Assembly (NCBI RefSeq): GCF_018100985.1 | Contig: NZ_JAGJEI010000001.1 | Coordinates: 620,001 to 684,000, forward strand | Length of the DNA stretch: 64,000 bases | Origin: Pseudoalteromonas sp. MMG007 | Lineage (GTDB): Bacteria; Pseudomonadota; Gammaproteobacteria; Enterobacterales; Alteromonadaceae | Direction of reading: 5' to 3' | Part shown: one piece after another, positions 8,764-17,425 of the stretch | How positions within the stretch are numbered: the first letter of the stretch is position 1 | Layout of the letters: each line of letters opens with the position of its first letter | The notes under the pieces: generated by a model | Databases searched by the model: none | The model's input: the letters and a program-made list of their open reading frames with translations, nothing else | What the model was told of the DNA's origin: nothing | Made by a program: the position numbers and the translations under genes

Positions 8764-8825
8764 GTTCTAGATCAAAGTTTCAAAAATGTTTGAACCTTGT
8801 GAAGCACTTTATTGATTTAGATTAA
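8764..8825. promoter_or_regulatory. FNR-like sites upstream of ompW
   Basis: TTGATTTAGATTAA at 8812-8825 differs at one conserved position from the FNR consensus TTGAT-N4-ATCAA. A second, one-sided match (TTGATCTAGAAC on the minus strand) lies at 8764-8775. Both are 65-126 bases before the ompW start; dapE starts 137 bases away on the other side. Confidence 0.4.
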
Positions 8826-8961
8826 TTTTAGCGTTATTCGTTAATCGCAAATATTGACATTTTATTTTGCTCATCGTCACAAGAATGTATTAGGGCTGAC
8901 ATAGGGGAGTCATAAAACCACGTTGTAATAAAAGCTTCTTAGGCTACATAGTATATTTAAT

Positions 8962-10149
8962 ATGTTTTTAGCGGCGCTCGAATCACAAATAAAACACACA
9001 GATAGTAAAGCCGATGTTGTAGAGTACCTACAGACGCTCATTCGCTTTAAATCAGTAACACCTGAGCAAGCGGGTGCAATAGATTGGCTAATTAAGCAAT
9101 TAACAGAGCTGGGCTTTAATTATGAAAAATTTACTATAAATGGCGTAACAAACTTAATAGCGAGTATTAAATTTAAAGAAGGTCCGATCATTGCTTTCTC
9201 TGGCCATATTGATGTTGTACCAGCAACAGGTGGCGCGTGGTTAAGCCCTCCTTTTGAAGGTAAAATAGTAAATGGTGCTATTTTTGGCAGAGGTGCTGCT
9301 GACATGAAGGGCGGTGTAGCGGCGATGCTAAGCGCTACAAAAAATTTAATTGCTAATACATCTACAAAAGTAGGCACACTTTATTGGCTTATTACGTCTG
9401 ATGAAGAAGGTGAAGCTGAGTTTGGCTCTTTAGAAATAGCAAATAGGTTAACTAAGCAAGGCATTGTATTAGATGGTTGTATTGTAGGAGAGCCTACAAG
9501 CTCAATACAAGTTGGCGATACAATTAAAAACGGACGCCGTGGCGCGCTCTCTGCGCGTATAACCGTAAGAGGTAAGGCTGGGCATGTCGCGTATCCTCAA
9601 AATACACTTAATGCCGCGCATTTGGGCGCAAAAATAGTAAATTTGTTAAGTGAGCAAGTTTGGTTTCTAGATGAAGCAAGTTCTAAAACAACACTGCAAG
9701 TAACAGGTATAAATATAAATAACGTGGTTGATAATTTAGTACCTAGTGAGTGCGAAATTACATTTAATGTACGCTATAGTCACTGTTATAACAGTATGGC
9801 TGTTAAAGCATTATTACTAAATACATTAAATGAGTTTTTAGAAAAAATATCTATCATATGGGAGCGTCCATGCGAGCCGTACTACACCAGCGCTAATAAT
9901 AACGGGTGCTTAATAGCGCAAGTAGAGGAGGCCATTTATGAGCAAACAGGTAGTTACCCTCTTTTAAGTACCAGCGGTGGCACATCAGATGGGCGTTTTT
10001 TTGCAAATAACCACACCCAAGTAATAGAGTGCGGTGTACTAAATAAGACGATTCACCAAGTTAACGAGCATGTTTCAATTAATGATTTAATTAAGATTGA
10101 GGGTATTTACACTAATCTATTATCGCGCATTTTTATAAACGAAAACTAA
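8962..10149 (+). CDS. dapE: DapE-like succinyl-diaminopimelate desuccinylase (M20 family)
   Basis: Zinc amidohydrolase that releases succinate from N-succinyl-LL-diaminopimelate in lysine and peptidoglycan synthesis. 395 residues. Metal-binding motifs: GHIDVVP, RGAADMKGG, catalytic DEEGEAEFG, then VGEPTS and SGGTSDGRFF near the C terminus. NGRRGALS and the dimerisation domain agree with DapE rather than ArgE. It is about 20 residues longer at the N terminus than E. coli DapE, and I see no convincing ribosome site before the ATG, so the start is uncertain. It stands alone rather than in a lysine operon, so it could be a second copy; a genome search would settle this. Confidence 0.85.
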   Translation: MFLAALESQIKHTDSKADVVEYLQTLIRFKSVTPEQAGAIDWLIKQLTELGFNYEKFTINGVTNLIASIKFKEGPIIAFSGHIDVVPATGGAWLSPPFEGKIVNGAIFGRGAADMKGGVAAMLSATKNLIANTSTKVGTLYWLITSDEEGEAEFGSLEIANRLTKQGIVLDGCIVGEPTSSIQVGDTIKNGRRGALSARITVRGKAGHVAYPQNTLNAAHLGAKIVNLLSEQVWFLDEASSKTTLQVTGININNVVDNLVPSECEITFNVRYSHCYNSMAVKALLLNTLNEFLEKISIIWERPCEPYYTSANNNGCLIAQVEEAIYEQTGSYPLLSTSGGTSDGRFFANNHTQVIECGVLNKTIHQVNEHVSINDLIKIEGIYTNLLSRIFINEN

Positions 10150-10184
10150 CAGCGAGTACATGCTGGTAGTTATGCTAATGCTTA

Positions 10185-11891
10185 TTAACCTAGGTAACGC
10201 TTTGCTTTGTTATCTTTCACGTTTTGCATATCCACGAGTACTAGTCCATCGATACAATTATTAAAATCGGGATCGATGCTAAAGCTTAAAAACTTTACCC
10301 CGCCAGGCTTACAAAGCTCAGTATATTGTTTGAATAAAGTAGGTACTTGCACGCTCATATTTGCAAGAACGTGTTTAAGCTCTACAAAGTCTTCTTTTAC
10401 GTCGTTACCACTAAAAACAGTATTACATTGTGTGAGCTCTTGCTCGCTAGGTTTAAATTCATTATTAGGGCTTGCAAGCGCTTCATCAGTTTTATAATAG
10501 TGTTGGTAATAATGAACTAACATGGCTTTTGCTTGATCTGGTAACGTATTTGGAACGCTTACAGCGCCAAATAAGTAACGGTATTGCGGATAGTTTTTAA
10601 CAAAAGCACCAATCCCATACCACAGATAATCTAAGCTTTTTCGCCCCCAATATTTAGGTTGTACAAAGCTTCTGCCTAACTCTATGCCTTGTTCTAAATA
10701 GGGTTTCATAGCATCGGTATAGCTAAATAAGCTGTCGGTGTATAAACCTTCTCTGCCATGCTTATCTATAATATCTTTTGCATATGCAAGCCTATAAGCA
10801 CCTACAAGCTCTAATTGAGTGGGATCCCAAAGTACCAAATGTTGATAGTCAATATCGTATTTATCTATGTCGCGGCGTTTACCACTTCCTTCGCCCACGG
10901 CTCTAAAGGCAATTTCTCTAAGGCGGCCAAGCTCTCTAAATATGGGTGAACTACCTGTATATTGGTATAGGTAGATATGCATACCATCTAGGGTTTTACC
11001 CAGTAACTCACATTGTTCTATGGCTTTTTTAAGCTCTTTTCTGCACTCAGGCACTGCAATGGGAGTTTGTGTTTTAAGTGGTAATGTTTTTTTAGTGGTA
11101 AGACGATATAACTGTTTGCGAATTAGGTTTACAACCTCTTTGTCTTTTAAGTTCTCTATTAAATATGACTCTGGAGGGATTGAGGCACCTATTTCAAACT
11201 CCAATGATTTTTGACGTTGTTTAAACATTTCTTTTACTAATAGTAAGCTTGCCAAAGGCTTATAAATCATCGAAGTGCCATAAAACAGAGGACTGTTCTT
11301 AGCTTTAATATAAATAGGTAGAATAGGGCAGTTAGCTTTTTTTGCCATGCGTAAAAAGCCACTATTCCATTTGCAGTCCTTTATACCAGTTGGCCCTAAA
11401 CGAGATACTTCACCAGCAGGAAAGATGAGCAGGGCTCCTTCGCTTTTTAAATGATTTTGTATATTGTTTAGCTCTTGTTTTTTACTCATTCCAGATAAGT
11501 TATCTACAGGCAGTAAAAGCGAGTGCATCGGCGTTACCGACATAAGCATACGGTTAGCTACTACTTTTAAATCTTGCCTAACACCTGAGAGCACTTTAAT
11601 GAGCGCTAATGCGTCTAATGAGCCAATAGGGTGGTTAGCAACAATGACTAACTTACCTTCTGTTGGTATATGCTCTATTTGCTTTGGTTTATAACGAGTA
11701 TCAAAATTGAGCTCATCAAGCACTTGCTCGACAAATTCTAATCCTTGTAGATGAGGATATGCATCGCCAAAAGCAACAAACTCTTGTTCATGTAGCAAAT
11801 AACCAAGGCCTTTTTTTACTAACCCTTTTACCTTTGGAGAGTTATCTAGTTGTGGTAAATTTGCAGCAATTACTTTATCAACACTTATCAT
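10185..11891 (-). CDS. olsF: Bifunctional PlsC-like / GNAT-like acyltransferase (OlsF type)
   Basis: 568 residues with two acyltransferase halves. Residues about 60-270 form a PlsC/OlsA-type O-acyltransferase with NHPIGSLD (HxxxxD-like) and a glycerolipid-binding FPAGEVSR. Residues about 300-490 match the OlsB/Acetyltransf_5 fold (LREIAFRAVGEGSGKR, ELGRSFVQPKYWGRKSLDYL). This order matches OlsF, which makes ornithine lipid by N-acylating ornithine with 3-hydroxyacyl-ACP and O-acylating the product. The ATG is preceded by GAGG. It is monocistronic and convergent with dapE. The head group (ornithine, lysine or glutamine) cannot be told from sequence. Confidence 0.8.
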   Translation of the reverse strand: MISVDKVIAANLPQLDNSPKVKGLVKKGLGYLLHEQEFVAFGDAYPHLQGLEFVEQVLDELNFDTRYKPKQIEHIPTEGKLVIVANHPIGSLDALALIKVLSGVRQDLKVVANRMLMSVTPMHSLLLPVDNLSGMSKKQELNNIQNHLKSEGALLIFPAGEVSRLGPTGIKDCKWNSGFLRMAKKANCPILPIYIKAKNSPLFYGTSMIYKPLASLLLVKEMFKQRQKSLEFEIGASIPPESYLIENLKDKEVVNLIRKQLYRLTTKKTLPLKTQTPIAVPECRKELKKAIEQCELLGKTLDGMHIYLYQYTGSSPIFRELGRLREIAFRAVGEGSGKRRDIDKYDIDYQHLVLWDPTQLELVGAYRLAYAKDIIDKHGREGLYTDSLFSYTDAMKPYLEQGIELGRSFVQPKYWGRKSLDYLWYGIGAFVKNYPQYRYLFGAVSVPNTLPDQAKAMLVHYYQHYYKTDEALASPNNEFKPSEQELTQCNTVFSGNDVKEDFVELKHVLANMSVQVPTLFKQYTELCKPGGVKFLSFSIDPDFNNCIDGLVLVDMQNVKDNKAKRYLG

Positions 11892-12020
11892 ATTAACCTC
11901 ATCTTCAATTTGGCCTATTCGCCATATCTATAAGATTAAAAAAAGGGTGTGACAATTACTTTGCAGTTGTGTGACTTTTTAAAGTGTTAGTTTATAAACT
12001 TTGTATTGCTAGGAGAATTT

Positions 12021-12941
12021 ATGTCGGTATTAGTGGCTATAACTGGACGAGATAACACAAAACTAATAACCAAGTTACAACAGCGTTTGCCTAATACCCT
12101 GATAGAGCAATGGCCCGCGTGTAAAAATGTAGAAGGTGTTGAATTTGTACTTGCTTGGAATGCACCTGAGGCTATGTGGCAACAGCTACCTAATTTAAAA
12201 GCTGTGTCGTCATTTGGTGCCGGTGTAGACAGTATAGACTTAACTCTTTTAAATGATAAGGTTGACGTTGTTCGTATTGTTGATGAGCAACTTGCAAAGG
12301 ATATGGCTGAATATGTGCTAACACATGTGTTAGCTCAAAAGCTTCGTTTAAAAGAGTATTACTTAAAACAAGCGCAGCAAACGTGGAAACCAAAACGCGC
12401 ATTCAAAAATAAGCATGTTGGTATTCTTGGCTACGGAGAGCTAGGCAAGGCATGTGCACAAAAACTTATTAATAATGGCTTTAAGGTAAGTGCGTGGGCA
12501 CAAAGTAGCAAAAATGTAATAGGTGTAGATATTTTTTATGCTGAGCAAGGGCTTAGCAGTATGCTTCCTAACGTTGATTACTTAGTATGTTTACTTCCTC
12601 TAACACAGGCAACGCAAGGTATTATTAATAGCTCCTTGCTATCTAAATTACCTGAACATGCTGTAGTTATTAATGTGGCTCGAGGAGGACATGTAGTAGA
12701 ACAAGATTTATTAAACGCTTTAAATAATAATACGTTGCGCGGCGCAACGCTTGACGTATTTGAGCAAGAGCCGCTGCCACGAGAACACCCATACTGGTGT
12801 CATCCTAAAGTTACTCTAACTCCGCACTGTGCAGCATTATCTGATATTAATAGCGTAATAGATCAAATAGCAAAAAATATTGAATGCTTAAATCAGGGCG
12901 TTTCACTTAATAATACAATAGATAGAACTAAAGGTTATTAA
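12021..12941 (+). CDS. D-2-hydroxyacid dehydrogenase, GhrA-like
   Basis: NAD(P)-dependent D-isomer 2-hydroxyacid dehydrogenase, probably reducing glyoxylate or hydroxypyruvate. 306 residues from ATG 12021, chosen because AGGAGA (12011-12016) sits 4 bases upstream; an in-frame TTG at 12006 lies before that site. Rossmann motif GILGYGELGKACAQKL, catalytic Arg in NVARGGHVVE, Glu in DVFEQEPLP and His in LTPHCAA are all present. The short C-terminal motif HPYWCHPKVTLTPH is typical of the GhrA branch. It is monocistronic, followed by a large AT-rich hairpin. Confidence 0.88.
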   Translation: MSVLVAITGRDNTKLITKLQQRLPNTLIEQWPACKNVEGVEFVLAWNAPEAMWQQLPNLKAVSSFGAGVDSIDLTLLNDKVDVVRIVDEQLAKDMAEYVLTHVLAQKLRLKEYYLKQAQQTWKPKRAFKNKHVGILGYGELGKACAQKLINNGFKVSAWAQSSKNVIGVDIFYAEQGLSSMLPNVDYLVCLLPLTQATQGIINSSLLSKLPEHAVVINVARGGHVVEQDLLNALNNNTLRGATLDVFEQEPLPREHPYWCHPKVTLTPHCAALSDINSVIDQIAKNIECLNQGVSLNNTIDRTKGY

Positions 12942-12977
12942 GAGATAGCTAATTAGTTTAAAAAACAGCTTGTTAAC

Positions 12978-13028
12978 ATTTGTAATTTTTATTAGTGTAA
13001 AGCTGTTCTCACTAATAAAAATTACAAA
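12978..13028. repeat. Long AT-rich inverted repeat before a small gene
   Basis: A 19-base arm at 12978-12996 (TTTGTAATTTTTATTAGTG) is mirrored at 13009-13028 with one extra A; the loop is 12 bases. It ends 9 bases before the ATG at 13038. It could end transcription from the upstream dehydrogenase gene or control the small gene by folding its leader. Confidence 0.75.
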
Positions 13029-13037
13029 GAGGGTGTT

Positions 13038-13184
13038 ATGAAATCGAGTCAAAGTGGCGTTAAATTAAGCCTAGTTATCATTTCTATTGTAGTACTTGGC
13101 GTTTCTGCTTGGTTTAATCAGGCTAATGCCGAAGATATCCCTTCAAAAATCCAAACCAAGGAAGAGTTAACAGTAGCGGATTAA
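13038..13184 (+). CDS. Small single-pass or secreted peptide, 48 residues
   Basis: Short gene with GAGGGTG 5-11 bases before the ATG. The product begins MKSSQSGVKLSLVIISIVVL, one hydrophobic helix, then WFNQANA resembling a signal-peptidase site, then a 17-residue charged tail ending ELTVAD. It is either a signal peptide with a tiny mature peptide or an inner-membrane microprotein. Its stop codon interlocks with that of the convergent Smr gene (TTAA, 13181-13184). Support is the ribosome site, sensible composition and fit into the gap; no family is recognised. Confidence 0.6.
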   Translation: MKSSQSGVKLSLVIISIVVLGVSAWFNQANAEDIPSKIQTKEELTVAD

Positions 13185-13762
13185 CCCCGCTTACTGTGTA
13201 TTTCTCGGTTTTCGTGTTTCTTTTCTTCACTTTTTTTAAGTAATACATAAGTAGCACCGCTTCCACCGTGGTGCCTCAGTGCGGTATGAAAAGCCAATAC
13301 TTGAGACAACTCTTGTAGCCACTTGTTTACATAACTTTTTAAAATGCCTGGTTTAGCCTTATTTTTTATGCCGATCCCGTGGCGTATTAATACAACACGT
13401 ATATTTCGCTGGTGGCAATCAACGATAAAGCTAAATAAAGTATTACGTGCGTTTTTAAGTAATTGCCCATGTAGGTCAAGCGTGGCATCGACTTGGTATT
13501 TAGCCAAACGTAAGTTTTTAAAAACCGCACTTTGTACGCCATCTTTTTTAAAGCTTAATATAGCGAGTGGGTCTAATATTTCAACATGCTCAGATTGTAA
13601 GTAATTTTTATCATTTGCTAGATTAATTTGTGCTGCTTTACGTTTTTCTTGTTGGGCTAGGGTTGCACTGTGGCTATTTGAAATGGGAGTAACCGTATCG
13701 TGGTTTATTGGTTTTACATCTTCCATAGAAGATAAAAATAAATCAAAGTCAGATAAAGGCAT
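13181..13762 (-). CDS. Smr (MutS2 C-terminal-like) domain protein
   Basis: 193 residues. A charged N-terminal half is followed by an Smr domain at about 95-180: the core motif DATLDLHGQ and the downstream VLIRHGIGIKNK and HHGGSGATYVLL (HGxG-like) are present. Stand-alone Smr proteins of this type (SmrA/YdaL-like in E. coli) have DNA- or RNA-nicking activity; the actual substrate in cells is unclear. The C terminus is short and basic. Transcribed alone, tail to tail with the 48-residue gene. Confidence 0.85.
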   Translation of the reverse strand: MPLSDFDLFLSSMEDVKPINHDTVTPISNSHSATLAQQEKRKAAQINLANDKNYLQSEHVEILDPLAILSFKKDGVQSAVFKNLRLAKYQVDATLDLHGQLLKNARNTLFSFIVDCHQRNIRVVLIRHGIGIKNKAKPGILKSYVNKWLQELSQVLAFHTALRHHGGSGATYVLLKKSEEKKHENREIHSKRG

Positions 13763-13843
13763 AGTAAGACCTAAATTTAGAATAATACGTACTAAATTTT
13801 ATCTCAGTTCATTGTGAACCCCAAACTTTAAATTTTAATATAA

Positions 13844-13865
13844 AAAAGCCCAGCAATGCTGGGCT
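13844..13865 (-). terminator. Terminator of the small membrane protein gene
   Basis: AGCCCAGC (13847-13854), loop AAT, GCTGGGCT (13858-13865). The A-run at 13842-13847 becomes the T-run on the minus strand, so it ends the unit that stops at 13890. Confidence 0.85.
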
Positions 13866-13889
13866 ATCAAATATTCTAAGGAGAAGTTG

Positions 13890-14135
13890 TTAATTTTGGG
13901 TTACGTTAAACTGCCCAAATGTATAAACTTTAAACAAGTAAAAAGTGTTGATCAACACTAAACTCATATTTGAAATAACACTCGACGACATAATATCTAA
14001 GCTAAATGATAAGAATAACAAACCACAAGCACTAATGGCGGCAACGCGCAGCAGTGTTATCTGGTTAATAAAGAATGCACCTAAACCTAGTGCAAGTAGT
14101 GTCGTGTTTAAAAGCCAATCTAGCTCGTTTAGCAT
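13890..14135 (-). CDS. Small hydrophobic membrane protein of unknown function
   Basis: 81 residues with two or three hydrophobic stretches (about 9-26, 28-46 and 56-72), so an integral inner-membrane protein. The sequence resembles small conserved membrane proteins in which one segment starts LLNTTLLALGLGAFFINQ, but I do not recognise a family. The ribosome site is weak. A clean terminator 25 bases downstream in the right orientation supports it as a real transcription unit. The opposite-strand frame over the same bases (13945-14184) is rejected. Confidence 0.6.
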   Translation of the reverse strand: MLNELDWLLNTTLLALGLGAFFINQITLLRVAAISACGLLFLSFSLDIMSSSVISNMSLVLINTFYLFKVYTFGQFNVTQN

Positions 14136-14241
14136 GGTCGTTTCAATAGTTCAGTTGTTGAAAAAAGGAGCGCCATTATGTTGATCTTTTGCACACCTTT
14201 CAACCAAGTAATTTTAAATTTTCAGATTAGTTTTTTTAATG

Positions 14242-14685
14242 TTAAAAGTAACTGCCTATTACCGCGAATACTCCATTATCAGCTATTACCTGATACTTTT
14301 GGCAACTTTGTGGCTTTTGTAAATCACTGCATAAATAAAGGGATTTACGCTTAGAATCAAACTGTGGGTGTAAGTTTGAATCAATAAGCATCGCACCTTT
14401 ACCAAAAACACCTGGCCAATAAATGCTTTCACTTACCATCCCTAATTTTTTATAGGTGAGCAAGGTCGGTTTTGGAAACGCTAAAATAATCACTGCTATA
14501 ACTGCAAATGTTATAAATAACCCTTTTTTAGGTTTGGTGTGTTTGCGTTCATCATTGAGAGTTTGTACATTTTCGTTACTTGTTTGTGAGCGCTGGGTTG
14601 AAGGCTGAGGTTTTCTTTTTTGGGCTGTTTTTTTTCTTGCGGGCGTTTTGCCTAGTAGTGATTGTTTGTTTGGTGTTTTAGACAT
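14242..14685 (-). CDS. Uncharacterised single-pass membrane protein
   Basis: 147 residues. The first 65 are basic, Lys/Thr/Gln/Ser-rich and likely disordered in the cytoplasm. A membrane helix follows at about 68-86 (LFITFAVIAVIILAF), then a periplasmic domain of about 60 residues with two Cys (YLCSDLQKPQSCQKYQ) that could form a disulphide. No known domain recognised. Divergent from the response regulator gene at 14790, with about 100 bases shared upstream. Convergent genes and normal codon use support it being real. Confidence 0.65.
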   Translation of the reverse strand: MSKTPNKQSLLGKTPARKKTAQKRKPQPSTQRSQTSNENVQTLNDERKHTKPKKGLFITFAVIAVIILAFPKPTLLTYKKLGMVSESIYWPGVFGKGAMLIDSNLHPQFDSKRKSLYLCSDLQKPQSCQKYQVIADNGVFAVIGSYF

Positions 14686-14789
14686 AAAGCAAATCTGGCC
14701 TTTTTGGCGTAGGTCTCTATAATTAAATGAATAAATTTATATATCAGTATGATAACTTAAAGTTAGCTTATAGCCTACGAGGAATAAAG

Positions 14790-15173
14790 ATGAATACGCA
14801 GCTGTCAATTTTAATTGTAGATGACGTTAGCACGGTGCGTAGCTTTTTGAGCCAAACGCTCATGCACTTAGGGATAGACAATGTAAAGGAGGCATCTACG
14901 GCCTCGCAATGTATTAGTGAGTGTCAGGCTGCCAATTACGATATGATTTTTTTAGATATTGAATTACCAGATGGAGATGGTAAAGATTTGATTTCGCAAA
15001 TCAATGAATTAAGCCCAGAGACAAATGTGGTGATGGTATCTGCACATTCAGGTGTTGATAACGTAAAGGATGCAATAGATAAGGGCGCTAAAGGGTTTGT
15101 TGTAAAACCATTTACACCTAAAAAAATAGCGGCAATGCTGAAGAAGTTTTACCCAGATTTAGAAAATGCATAA
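14790..15173 (+). CDS. CheY-like single-domain response regulator
   Basis: 127 residues, a receiver domain only: acidic pocket VDDVST, phospho-acceptor Asp56 (FLDIELPDGDG), the switch Ser (VSAHSG) and Lys (VVKPFTPKKI). I start at 14790 because GAGGAAT lies 7 bases upstream; a longer in-frame reading from 14727 would add an unlikely tail before the receiver fold. No output domain, so it acts by protein contact, as CheY or a phosphorelay shuttle does. No kinase is adjacent. Ends before a shared terminator with rpsT. Confidence 0.88.
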   Translation: MNTQLSILIVDDVSTVRSFLSQTLMHLGIDNVKEASTASQCISECQAANYDMIFLDIELPDGDGKDLISQINELSPETNVVMVSAHSGVDNVKDAIDKGAKGFVVKPFTPKKIAAMLKKFYPDLENA

Positions 15174-15201
15174 GCAAGTTAATTGCAGTTAAAATTAAAG
15201 C

Positions 15202-15230
15202 AAAAAAAAACCGGCAAATGCCGGTTTTTT
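15202..15230. terminator. Bidirectional terminator, response regulator / rpsT
   Basis: ACCGGC, loop AAAT, GCCGGT (about 15210-15225), with an A-run before and a T-run after; it serves both convergent genes. Confidence 0.9.
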
Positions 15231-15248
15231 ATATTCTACAAAAACAAA

Positions 15249-15509
15249 TTATAGCGCTTTAATTTTAGCGGCAATACGGCTCTTATGACGAGCTGCTTTG
15301 TTTTTGTGAATTAGACCCTTAGTTGCGTAACGGTCTAGGATAGGTGTAGCAACAGAAAAAGCTTGCTGTGCAGCTTCTTTATCACCAGCTTCAATAGCAA
15401 CAATTACTTTTTTGAAGTAAGTGCGCATCATTGAACGACGGCTTGCGTTGTGCTGACGGTTTTTTTCGCTAGTGATAGCGCGTTTTTTTGCAGACTTGAT
15501 GTTAGCCAA
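15249..15509 (-). CDS. rpsT: Ribosomal protein S20
   Basis: 86 residues starting [19 protein letters not shown], the canonical S20 sequence, Lys/Arg/Ala-rich throughout. Binds 16S rRNA in the body of the 30S subunit. AGGAGC lies 6 bases before the ATG. Divergent from murJ, an arrangement conserved in many gammaproteobacteria. In E. coli S20 represses its own translation; no leader structure is obvious here. Confidence 0.98.
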
Positions 15510-15761
15510 GGTTTGCTCCTAACAATCTTAAATAAAGCTTAAATTAAAGGCCGTGGAATATGCCTGTTTTTATCATGAATGTCAATGTAAATTTAACAAT
15601 CCAAGAAAAACTGCTCCTTATAACGAACATCAATTTGCCGCTTTAGCAGTTAATATCGATATTGTAACAAAGCACAGACTCCCAGCCTAGTGCTTTAAAG
15701 CGATTTATAAAAAAGACTGTGGCATAATTGCCCATATTAGGGATTTTTAAGTGGGTTTAAG

Positions 15762-17342
15762 GTGTCAAAAGGTTTATTTCGCTCAGGTATGATTGTGAGT
15801 TGTATGACTATGATTTCACGCATATTAGGGCTAGTACGAGATGCAGTAGTTGCAAATTTATTAGGGGCCAGCGCCGCTGCTGATGTTTTTTTATTTGCTA
15901 ACCGTATTCCTAATTTTTTACGACGTTTGTTTGCCGAAGGAGCCTTTGCACAGGCGTTTGTACCTGTTCTTAGTGAAATTAAAGAGCAACAAGGTGATGA
16001 CAAAGTTAAACTTTTTGTGGCGCAAGCTGCCGGTACGCTCGGTACTATTTTACTTATAGTAACCATATTTGGTGTCGTTGCTTCACCGGTAATTGCGGCC
16101 TTATTTGGTACAGGTTGGTTTATAGATTGGTGGCAGAGTGGCCCAAACGCTGAAAAATTTGAACTTGCTAGTTCGTTATTAAAGTTAACTTTTCCGTATT
16201 TATTTTTTGTGAGCTTAGTTGCGCTTAGTGGTGCAGTAATGAACGTTTATAACCGCTTTGCAGTTGCTGCTTTTACGCCCGTTTTACTTAATATATCAAT
16301 AATTACTTGCGCTATCTTTTTACATGATAAGTTTAGTGTTGGTGCATACGCCCTCGCTATAGGCGTATTTGTGGGGGGTATTGTGCAATTGTTGTTTCAA
16401 TTGCCATTTTTATATCGCGCTAAAATGTTGGCGCGCCCGCGTTGGGCTTGGCAAGACGAGAATGTTAAAAAAGTGCGTAAGCTTATGCTTCCTGCATTGT
16501 TTGGCGTATCGATAAGCCAAATTAATTTATTACTAGATACAATGATAGCCTCATTATTAATGACAGGCTCTATAGCATGGCTTTATTACTCAGATAGGCT
16601 AATAGAGTTTCCGCTTGGTCTGTTTGGAATTGGTATTGCGACGGTTATTTTACCCGCACTGTCTAAATTGCACAGTAGTAAAAAATTGAGCGATTTTCAG
16701 CATACACTCGATTGGGGGGTGCGATTTGTAATATTTTTAGGTATACCAGCAATGGTTGGCTTAATGATAATTAGCCCACTTATAATTACGGTGCTATTCG
16801 ATCATGGTGCTTTTAAAGAGGACAGTGTTGATCATGTAAAAGCGGTAAGTTTAGGTGTTGTTGCTTACTCTGTAGGGTTAGTTAGCTTTATGTTGATTAA
16901 AGTGCTCGCACCGGGTTTTTATTCCCGTCAAGATACTAAAACGCCCGTACGCATTGGTATTATAACTCTTGTACTAAATATGGTGTTTAACATTATGTTG
17001 GCGCCTTTTATAGGTTACTTAGGGCTAGCCCTTGCTACATCAATGTCGGCCAGTTGTAATGCATTTTTACTTTACAGGCAGCTTAAAAAAGAAAAAGTTT
17101 ATCAGTTTTCCTCTATGAGTTTGCGCTTCACCATAAAGTGTATTGTTGCAAGTATAGTTATGGGTTGTTTTACATGGTATGTAAGTAGTTACTATTATTG
17201 GGCTTCTTGGGAATTTACGCAGCAAGTTATATTGTTAATTTCCCTTGTGGCATTAGCTGGAGTTAGCTACTTTGCGATGCTTTTTTTAATGGGTGTAAGA
17301 CTAAATACGATAAAAAGTGTAGCAATTACTGAATCAAACTAA
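15762..17342 (+). CDS. murJ: MurJ lipid II flippase
   Basis: Moves the peptidoglycan precursor lipid II across the inner membrane. 526 residues with about 14 membrane helices. The conserved N terminus SRILGLVRDAVVANLLGA and FRRLFAEGAFAQAFVPVLS-like stretch (here NFLRRLFAEGAFAQAFVPVL) with its Arg residues identify MurJ. Start is GTG at 15762; no in-frame ATG fits the family N terminus better. It heads the order murJ-ribF-ileS-lspA-fkpB-ispH. Confidence 0.96.
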   Translation: MSKGLFRSGMIVSCMTMISRILGLVRDAVVANLLGASAAADVFLFANRIPNFLRRLFAEGAFAQAFVPVLSEIKEQQGDDKVKLFVAQAAGTLGTILLIVTIFGVVASPVIAALFGTGWFIDWWQSGPNAEKFELASSLLKLTFPYLFFVSLVALSGAVMNVYNRFAVAAFTPVLLNISIITCAIFLHDKFSVGAYALAIGVFVGGIVQLLFQLPFLYRAKMLARPRWAWQDENVKKVRKLMLPALFGVSISQINLLLDTMIASLLMTGSIAWLYYSDRLIEFPLGLFGIGIATVILPALSKLHSSKKLSDFQHTLDWGVRFVIFLGIPAMVGLMIISPLIITVLFDHGAFKEDSVDHVKAVSLGVVAYSVGLVSFMLIKVLAPGFYSRQDTKTPVRIGIITLVLNMVFNIMLAPFIGYLGLALATSMSASCNAFLLYRQLKKEKVYQFSSMSLRFTIKCIVASIVMGCFTWYVSSYYYWASWEFTQQVILLISLVALAGVSYFAMLFLMGVRLNTIKSVAITESN

Positions 17343-17425
17343 AAAAAAGATTATAATCGGCAGCCTTGTGGCTTTTCCTTGGTATAAGTCGTGATAATAC
17401 TCGCTGAAAAAAGGCTTTAGGTGGC

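Noticed and set aside
13945-14184. 79-residue plus-strand frame
   Set aside because: Opposite to the small membrane protein gene, whose hydrophobic pattern and terminator fit better.
14178-14351. 57-residue plus-strand frame with AAGGAG upstream of ATG 14178
   Set aside because: Runs antisense into the 14242-14685 gene, has poor composition and no hydrophobic or domain pattern; the ribosome site is probably chance.
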